Positions 61,635 to 64,000 of a stretch of 64,000 nt of DNA are shown here, in pieces; the stretch's first letter is position 1, and the number at the start of each line of letters is the position of its first letter. The notes beneath the pieces are model-generated. The model was not told the origin of the DNA. It ran no database searches and worked only from the letters and a program-made list of their open reading frames with translations. The stretch is from Isoetes taiwanensis (Eukaryota > Streptophyta > Lycopodiopsida > Isoetales > Isoetaceae): the NCBI GenBank assembly GCA_021234155.1, contig JAJEKV010000033.1, positions 6,624,635 through 6,688,634 of the forward strand. The letters run 5' to 3'. A program made the translations under genes and the position numbers.

Positions 61635-64000
61635 TTATCTACCCTCATACAATGATATAGCATGGAGGTTGCTCATGGCTTTGTCCATCTCCCTTTTTGG
61701 GATCTTGTGTGTGTTGTCCTTTGTAATGAGAGAACTTGGATATGACCATACCACACACTCCACCAATTCCCTCCTTTGAGGATCAGCATGATTTGCCCTC
61801 CACTTCTTCTCCCAGCAGTCGGTGTATTGCTCCTTCAAGTTGCCCTTCTTGTGTCTTCCAATGGGCTCCCAATATTGAATTTGGAATCCAGGATGCAATT
61901 CCTCTCCATCAGCCATAGTGGTGGTTACATCAGAGAGTGTCACCCCTAACCATATTGGACAATCCTCATCATCAGGCCTTACTAGCACAAAGTATCCTTC
62001 CTCGATGTCCTAAAAGGGATCCCACTCAGGAAGATCAAACCACTTCGGCTTTGAGGCCTTACTTCCCACAAACCACTTGGAACCTTTTGTTAGGACCCAA
62101 GTGAACATTCTTAGACGTGCTTGCTCCTTGAGAACCCTCCCATCTGGACTCTGGCAAGAAACCATCTCTCAGCTCCCTCCCACATGGTTGTTCAGTTTCT
62201 AAGCATGTCACAACTTTCTCCCAGTACTTGATTAGGGAGTCCATGTGATTTTTCTTAAGAGTGGAGGTGTGCTTTCCATTTCGAACATCATCCCAGTGCG
62301 TTATATAATCCTTGATGCCCTTTACTAGTTGGCTAGAGTCTTTAACAGTCTTGAAGGGAGGTAGTGGTTTTGGCTGCCCTTTAGGAATGAGAACTTCACC
62401 AGCAGCACCCCGTTGCCACAACTCGATTCCTTGTACAGGCATCCACAACTTGTCACCTGGTCTCCACTTATATTGCATGATTGGTATTCCATCCCTAACC
62501 CAAAACTTGAACTGAAGTGGCTTTGTGTGTCCTATCAACTGATCCTTACCATCTAACAAGTATCCCTCAACAAATGATTTCCAATCTGCAACTTCATCCA
62601 TCAAGAAAGCCATTGGGTTTGGGTCAATGCAGCTCTCAAACACATCCATTAGTTCAGGGAGACTAGTCACGTTTTCTCTCTTGAGCTTGGTGGAGAAAGT
62701 TCCAAAGAATGCATCTATATCATCATGCGTATGCCCAACCATCATGAATCCCACTTTCACAACTTTGAATACTCCCACTGCTGTCAAGTATGACATTGCC
62801 CCAAACATCCATCTATTCTTGTTTTCTTTCCAACAATTGTCCAATTGAACACATAGCTCCTCTGGCAGTTGTTTCTCAAGTAAGGGGAAATCATCCCAAG
62901 TCCTCCTTGATTCACTGGACACCTTGGATGTGAGCTTTTTTATCTGCCTTTGGTAACAAAGCGGTTGATCATCCATCAAAGCCTCAAAAATGGGTGCTGA
63001 TGGGGAATACCTCCTCCCTTCTATCGATCCTTTCTCTAGTGTTCTCAAGCACTTGAAAATAGAGCTCACATGGAAGTTTGGATCATCCCTCCATAGATCA
63101 AGCACAAAATGACCATAGGTCCCAGTTCCATGACCATGTGTTAAGACACCCCCCAGACTTACTTTCATCTGAAAAGCGTTTTGACAACGCTTGGGTAAAG
63201 GATCTAGCTTTGGCAAGAAAGTCTTGTGTTGGTCCATTTTATCATGAATTATACACAAAAAATGTCAGTCAAGATCCGAGAAAATGTTCTCCACCGCCAA
63301 TACAACCTGTCTACATGATATTTGGTCCCTTTGGTGATCTGCAAATTGCTCCCTAATTGCCATTCTTTCTTTCTCTATTGCAGTTGATGCAAGTGTATCC
63401 TTGAGTTGAATGCAAGTGTTGCACTTTGAGAATGGCATGTGTTGCAGGACACTCACGTCTGAGAAGTGAGTGCTCCATAACTTGCTGAAATGTGATTGAG
63501 AAAGAGGCCTACCTCCAATAGTTTCTAGGATGGAGTTGACCTCTTTAAGGCACTCTTTTTGGATATAGTGTTGTGGCAACACCCTTTGCACCACTCGCAC
63601 ACCGTGCTCGTTCACCTTCGACTTGTGGGGCATAGATTGAGACATGTATCTCACAAAGCTCTCGAAGACTGCAATGGCCTTGAGAGTGTTTGCTCTAGGT
63701 TTCAAAGTGAGAGCATTGCCATGTTGGAACAAACTGTGCCCTTTTCTAATCTGCTCCCAGTATCTGTAGAATGAATACATGCTCACGCCAAGAATCCATC
63801 TCAATGCTCTCATACATACCTTAGGCCCCTCATTTGATATAGTAACCTTCCTGTGTCTTCATCATAGCTGGAATTTCTACACAAGGAGTAGATGAAATTA
63901 ATCCTATCTTTCTTAAGCTGTCCAATGTATTGGGACCTTATCGGCACGAGGTCATCCACACTGTACTGGACTGTGCAATCTAGGTTGCAACACTCTTGTC
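61635..64000 (-). pseudogene. DUF7869-like (transposase-like) gene, decayed, 5' beyond window
   Basis: Minus strand, starting beyond 64000. An N-terminal Cys-rich part (CCNLDCTVQYSVDDL) is followed by RALRWILGVSMYSFYRYW, then a Cys pair CNTCIQLK with a coiled region. DKMDQHKTFLP, GHGTGTYGHFVL, LCVQLDNCWKENKNRWMFG and VGFMMVGHTHDDIDAFFGTF follow. The order of Asp residues (DKMD, LDN, HTHDDID) suggests an RNase-H-like fold. The C-terminus (61988-61635) has PIWLGV and QIQYWEP, like a small chromatin-reader-type tail. Disablements: frameshift near 63817, TGA at about 63263, TAG at about 62010. I believe this is DUF7869, from memory of the motif. The function is not established. Confidence 0.6.

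Overview
This window is plant nuclear DNA made almost entirely of nested transposable elements, with no confidently intact single-copy host gene. The evidence for a plant is a chromodomain Ty3/gypsy element, Ty1/copia with an initiator-tRNA-Met primer site, CACTA (TNP2/DUF4218/DUF4216) and PIF/Harbinger transposons, a tRNA-headed SINE, U2-type introns, and fragments of two plant-type genes: homomeric acetyl-CoA carboxylase and a BAHD acyltransferase. The species cannot be named. The uncharacterised reverse transcriptase (RT) and the DUF7869-like protein make me lean to a seed-free land plant, but that is a weak inference.

Layout. 1-7610: decayed gypsy chromovirus ending in a 1.65-kb 3' LTR. 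7611-11395: non-coding repeats followed by a 1.66-kb near-palindromic foldback element. 11400-12688: a lysine-rich ORF fragment and the 3' part of an RT gene on the minus strand. 12689-44512: a 31.8-kb CACTA transposon flanked by the 3-bp target duplication CCT. It split the RT gene, whose other part lies at 44513-45865. 45866-51730: unassigned sequence with a small membrane-protein ORF, a SINE and a foldback MITE. 51734-61329: a second, non-autonomous CACTA-like element filled with a 19-bp minisatellite, foldback arms and unidentified coding fragments. 61635-64000: a decayed DUF7869-like gene on the minus strand, running out of the window.

Inside the large CACTA element, the transposase gene on the minus strand is broken up. 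TNP2 exons lie at 42.8-42.0 kb and DUF4216 at 14.1-13.2 kb. The DUF4218 exons lie at 24.9-25.7 kb in the wrong orientation, next to a second, inverted TNP2 copy. A copia element is also split, with LTR+gag on plus (19271-21562) and pol+LTR on minus (31690-28427). Its two LTRs carry the same 5-bp target duplication (GAAAC) only if the segment between them is flipped. One inversion, with breakpoints in (CT/GA)n tracts and a 1.5-kb inverted duplication of the TNP2 region at both ends, explains all of this. Flipping it back gives one transposase gene (TNP2, DUF4218, captured ACCase and BAHD fragments, DUF4216) and one copia element. That copia element holds an antisense LINE (LINE-1 here), which is itself broken by a second LINE and a MITE. 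A Harbinger element sits in the microsatellite at the breakpoint.

The insertion order can therefore be read: RT gene, then CACTA with captured gene pieces, then copia, then LINE-1, then LINE-2 and the MITE, then the inversion. Harbinger came either just before or after the inversion. Copia is recent: its LTRs are nearly identical and its pol is open for 870 codons.
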